Origin: an uncultured Eubacterium sp.
GTDB lineage: Bacteria > Bacillota > Clostridia > Peptostreptococcales > Anaerovoracaceae
Reading direction: 5' to 3'
Length of the DNA stretch: 19,246 nt
NCBI GenBank assembly: GCA_900542385.1
Contig: UQNP01000021.1
Location: 1-19,246 of the forward strand
Below the pieces are notes generated by a model. It was not told where the DNA came from, made no database searches, and was given only the letters and a program-made list of their open reading frames with translations. This document shows positions 16,048-19,246 of this stretch, piece by piece. Both the position numbers and the translations under genes were made by a program. The stretch's first letter is position 1. The number at the start of each line of letters is the position of its first letter.

Positions 16048-16260
16048 GGGGAATTACATCAGCTCACTTCGTTCACTGTGTCAATTCCTTGCGTCGTTGG
16101 TCGCCACGGACTAAAGTCCTGCGACATATGACGGGGGAATTACATCAGCTCACTTCGTTCACTGTGTCAATTCCTTGCGTCGTTGGTCGCCACGGACTAA
16201 AGTCCTGCGACATATGACGGGGGAATTACATCAGCTCACTTCGTTCACTGTGTCAATTCC
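16048..16260. repeat. Perfect 86-bp tandem repeat array between secA and prfB (2.5 copies)
   Basis: Two modules alternate A-B-A-B-A. Module A (41 bp) is at 16048-16088, 16134-16174 and 16220-16260; module B (45 bp) is at 16089-16133 and 16175-16219. I see no difference between copies. Module A has terminal inverted repeats GGAATT/AATTCC. Module B holds an interrupted palindrome, GTCGC-GGACT / AGTCC-GCGAC (16100-16125 and 16186-16211). A diverged partial copy of the module junction continues at 16022-16040 up to the prfB ribosome site. The secA stop codon (16253-16255) lies inside the third A module. No T-run follows the hairpins, so they are not standard terminators; RNA processing, attenuation or a mobile palindromic repeat family are possible. 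Confidence 0.92.
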
Positions 16261-19012
16261 TCCCACAGCAATGTTTATATTTTTTACCGCTGCCGCATGG
16301 GCATGGATCGTTCCTGCCGACTTTAGGTGTCTCTCTTCTGACGGTCTGCTGCTTGTTCTCCCTCTTAGGCACTGCCGCCTGGCGAGGTATCTGAGCATCA
16401 CCGCCTCCCGGCTGCACAGCAGACTCATCCTCAAATTCTTCTTTTCTGCCTTCACCGCTTCCCATTACATTCTTTCTTTCAGTTTTTGTCTGTACCGTTA
16501 CATTGTAGCAGAACTTGACAAAATCTTCTTTTATAGAATGAATCATCATCTCAAACATATCGAAGCCTTCCTGAGCATAAGCGGCGGCAGGGTCCTGACC
16601 GCCGAGACCTCTGAGCCCTATACCGCTCTTGAGCTGATCCATAGCATCTATATGATCCATCCACTTATTGTCTACTACTCTTATGAGGATCATCCTCTCG
16701 ACTTCACGCAGCTTGTCTTCACCGATCTCCTCTTCCTTTGCTTTGTAAAGGTCTTCAAAATCTGCATACAACCCTGCCTTGAGGCTTTCTTCATCCATAT
16801 CGGACAAAGTTTCTTCGTCAAATTCAAGCGGCTCAAACTTAGGAGTAAGCTTCCTAAGCGATTTATTCAAGGTATCAAAATCCCATTCTTCAGGAAATTT
16901 AGATGCCATCACTATAGGGTCCGCAATCTCATCTATGAGTTCATGGGTCATCGATACCAGGTCTTCGCGCAGATCTTCTCCAAACAGTACTTTCTTTCGT
17001 TCACCGTATATTATCTCACGCTGTTTGTTCATGACATTATCGTACTGCAATACATATTTTCTTATGGAGAAGTTCTTTCCCTCTACTTTTTTCTGGGCAT
17101 TTTCTATCTGTTTAGTTATAAAGCCCGACTCAATGGCTTCATCTTCTTCGACTCCCAGCTTCTGAACCACCGACTGCATCCTCTCTCCTCCGAACAGACG
17201 CATAAGGTCGTCCTCCATCGAAACGCAGAACTGGGTCGTACCAGGGTCACCCTGTCTTCCTGAACGTCCTCTGAGCTGGTTGTCTATACGTCTGGATTCA
17301 TGACGTTCTGTACCTATTATATAAAGTCCTCCCAGCTCTTTTACCTTTTCCTGTTCTTCTTTTCTTTCTTCTTTATATTTATCGTGCAGTCTGCTGAAAG
17401 TTTTCCTTGCCTCTATCAGCTCAGGATCATCGCTTTGAACAAATCCGGTGGCAAAGGAGATCGCCTCTTCATCGTATCCTTCTTTTGCCATTTCACGTCT
17501 TGCTTCGAACTCAGGATTTCCTCCGAGTATTATGTCTGTTCCTCTTCCTGCCATATTGGTGGCTATCGTCACAGCTCCGAGACGTCCGGCTTCCGCTATT
17601 ATCTGAGCCTCCTGCTCATGATGCTTTGCATTGAGTACATTGAAGTCCTTTATTCCCCGTTTTCTTAAGGCATCAGCTATAAGCTCCGACTTCTCTATGG
17701 AAACGGTACCCACAAGTACAGGCTGCCCTTTTTTATGCGCTTCCTCTACAGCATCGACTACTGATTTGAATTTGCCTTTTTCAGTAGAATAGACTGCGTC
17801 TTTGAGATCTTCTCTTACAACAGGCTTGTTGGTAGGTATAACGACTACGTCCATATTGTATATATCTCTGAACTCGCTTTCCTCCGTCTTAGCCGTACCT
17901 GTCATACCTGCAAGCTTCTGATACATTCTAAAGTAATTCTGCAAAGTTATGGTAGCAAGGGTTTTGGATTCAGACCTTACCAGCACTCCTTCCTTTGCTT
18001 CTATCGCCTGATGAAGTCCGTCGCTGTACCTTCTGCCGAACATCATTCGTCCTGTGAATTCATCTATTATGATGATCTCACCGTCTTTTTTGATGTAATC
18101 GACATCTCTTTTCATCATGTTTCTCGCTTTAAGCGCCTGGAGCACATGGTGGTTTATTTCCATATTTTCAGGGTCCGAGAAGTTCTCTACGCCAAAATAC
18201 TTCTCACATTTTTCTACGCCGTCTTCTGTGAGAGATATCTGTTTTTCCTTTTCTTCCACAGTGAAATCTTCATCTCTCTTCAGTGTACGTACAAAGGAAT
18301 CCGCTTTTTTGTACATATCGGTAGACTTATCGCCTTTTCCCGATATTATGAGAGGAGTTCTCGCTTCATCTATCAATATGGAGTCCACCTCGTCGACTAT
18401 CGCGTAGTTGAGTCCGCGCTGCATCATCTGCTCTTTGTATATTACCATGTTGTCTCTCAGGTAATCGAATCCATATTCATTGTTTGTGCCGTATGTTATA
18501 TCGGCGTTATAAGCTGCTCTTCTCTCCTCTTCAGATATGCCGTGTATCACGCAGCCTACCGTGAGCCCCAGAAAAGTGTAAAGTTTGCCCATCCATTCCA
18601 TATCTCTTTTAGCAAGATAATCGTTTACGGTCACGACATGCACACCTTTTCCTTCAAGGGCATTCAGATACGCAGGCAAAGTAGCTACCAGCGTTTTACC
18701 TTCACCTGTCTTCATTTCGGATATTCTTCCCTGATGAAGAACTATCCCCCCTATTACCTGTACGTAAAAATGCTTCATTCCGAGGCTTCGCCATGCACCC
18801 TCTCTGCATACTGCAAATGCCTCCGGAAGTATATCATCGAGGCTCTCTCCTCCTGCGATCCTTTTTTTGAACTCTTCAGTTTTTTCTCTGAGCTGTCCGT
18901 CTGTCAGTTTCTGGAACTCTTCATCATAAGACATAACCTTGTCAGCTATTTTGGAAACCTTTTTCACTTCCTTCTCATTAAGGTCTCCAAAAATCTTTTC
19001 CATAAGGCTCAT
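16253..19012 (-). CDS. secA: Preprotein translocase ATPase SecA
   Basis: SecA drives proteins through SecYEG by ATP hydrolysis. The 919-residue protein has Walker A MKTGEGKT (100-107), Walker B DEVD (207-210), the preprotein-crosslinking region, NMAGRGTDI (486-494) and GRSGRQGD (582-589) of the second motor domain, and the helical scaffold. The C-terminus has the zinc-binding SEC-C motif with C904, C906, C915 and C916. That motif and the full length mark the main housekeeping SecA. The ATG at 19012 follows AAAGGGGAAA; another in-frame ATG three codons later is possible. secA-prfB adjacency is common in Firmicutes. The last codons and stop run into the repeat array. Confidence 0.97.
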   Translation of the reverse strand: MSLMEKIFGDLNEKEVKKVSKIADKVMSYDEEFQKLTDGQLREKTEEFKKRIAGGESLDDILPEAFAVCREGAWRSLGMKHFYVQVIGGIVLHQGRISEMKTGEGKTLVATLPAYLNALEGKGVHVVTVNDYLAKRDMEWMGKLYTFLGLTVGCVIHGISEEERRAAYNADITYGTNNEYGFDYLRDNMVIYKEQMMQRGLNYAIVDEVDSILIDEARTPLIISGKGDKSTDMYKKADSFVRTLKRDEDFTVEEKEKQISLTEDGVEKCEKYFGVENFSDPENMEINHHVLQALKARNMMKRDVDYIKKDGEIIIIDEFTGRMMFGRRYSDGLHQAIEAKEGVLVRSESKTLATITLQNYFRMYQKLAGMTGTAKTEESEFRDIYNMDVVVIPTNKPVVREDLKDAVYSTEKGKFKSVVDAVEEAHKKGQPVLVGTVSIEKSELIADALRKRGIKDFNVLNAKHHEQEAQIIAEAGRLGAVTIATNMAGRGTDIILGGNPEFEARREMAKEGYDEEAISFATGFVQSDDPELIEARKTFSRLHDKYKEERKEEQEKVKELGGLYIIGTERHESRRIDNQLRGRSGRQGDPGTTQFCVSMEDDLMRLFGGERMQSVVQKLGVEEDEAIESGFITKQIENAQKKVEGKNFSIRKYVLQYDNVMNKQREIIYGERKKVLFGEDLREDLVSMTHELIDEIADPIVMASKFPEEWDFDTLNKSLRKLTPKFEPLEFDEETLSDMDEESLKAGLYADFEDLYKAKEEEIGEDKLREVERMILIRVVDNKWMDHIDAMDQLKSGIGLRGLGGQDPAAAYAQEGFDMFEMMIHSIKEDFVKFCYNVTVQTKTERKNVMGSGEGRKEEFEDESAVQPGGGDAQIPRQAAVPKRENKQQTVRRETPKVGRNDPCPCGSGKKYKHCCGRN

Positions 19013-19049
19013 TTATCGTTTCCCCTTTCTGAAATTTACAAACTAATAC

Positions 19050-19058
19050 AGTATATCA
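19050..19058 (-). promoter_or_regulatory. Possible extended -10 promoter of secA
   Basis: TGATATACT on the minus strand is an extended -10 element about 38 bases before the secA ATG; no good -35 box stands at 16-18 bases. A second AT-rich candidate, TATAAT, lies further upstream. The rest of the 234-bp region 19013-19246 has no gene I can support. Confidence 0.35.
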
Positions 19059-19204
19059 GTTTATTGTTTCCTTTTGGTGATGACAGTGTTAATAAATGTT
19101 AAAACTATATCAAGACTCATACAGTATTTTTATTCTAAATTGCTGCTGATACATAATTATACATTATCCATATCTAAAAATAAACATCAATATTGCGATT
19201 AGCC

Positions 19205-19224
19205 TTGAAATGTTGGAATTTCAA
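19205..19224. repeat. Short inverted repeat upstream of secA
   Basis: TTGAAAT and ATTTCAA form a perfect 7-bp inverted repeat around a 6-base centre. It is about 190 bases from the secA start near the window edge. It could be an operator or a hairpin belonging to a gene beyond the window; no T-run supports a terminator. Confidence 0.4.
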
Positions 19225-19246
19225 TCTTCTAATACTTTGAGTACTA

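Noticed and set aside
16048..16260. CRISPR array
   Set aside because: Both the repeat-like and the spacer-like module are identical in each copy, so there are no unique spacers, and no cas genes are nearby.
18011..19102. Long plus-strand open frame (363 codons) opposite secA, and similar long plus-strand frames such as 16175-17263
   Set aside because: They lie antisense to well-recognised genes, their translations are low in glycine and rich in F, Y, S, H and C, resemble no family, and have no ribosome sites; they follow from minus-strand codon use.

Overview
The window reads as chromosomal DNA of an anaerobic, low-to-medium GC Firmicute, most likely a Clostridia member; the family cannot be fixed from sequence alone. 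Reasons: strong purine-rich ribosome binding sites, AT-rich promoters, a type II fatty acid operon that uses FabK, an AddB-type nuclease, a SecA with a C-terminal zinc motif, and a Na+-pump decarboxylase beta subunit typical of amino-acid or organic-acid fermenters. Every convincing protein gene lies on the minus strand, so transcription runs from high to low coordinates.

In transcription order: secA (19012-16253); a 234-bp gap filled by an A-B-A-B-A array of perfect 41- and 45-bp modules; prfB with its programmed +1 frameshift (16018-14917); tex (14911-12647), whose ribosome site lies in the end of prfB; a Na+-transporting decarboxylase beta subunit with its own promoter and terminator (12510-11353); and a HAD phosphatase (11246-10593) ending in a terminator.

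That terminator overlaps the promoter of a fatty acid operon: fabH, fabK, fabD, fabG, fabF, fabZ, a two-domain regulator, then addB (10436-204). The operon has no acpP and no acetyl-CoA carboxylase genes. Its seventh gene is the most unusual item here: a FabT-like MarR repressor fused in frame to a nitronate monooxygenase/FabK-like flavoprotein domain, with leucine where that family has its catalytic histidine. A perfect 15-bp palindrome very like the known FabT operator sits at the predicted start of fab transcription. The simplest reading is a self-contained feedback circuit: the last fab gene encodes a repressor with a built-in flavin or acyl sensor that acts on the operon's own promoter.

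The left edge holds the 3' end of a tRNA gene (T-arm, acceptor 3' strand and CCA, resembling tRNA-Ala) with no 5' half, followed by a strong plus-strand terminator. This is the usual footprint of an integrated element, which would extend leftward out of the window. addB has lost a recognisable Walker A motif and has no addA beside it here.
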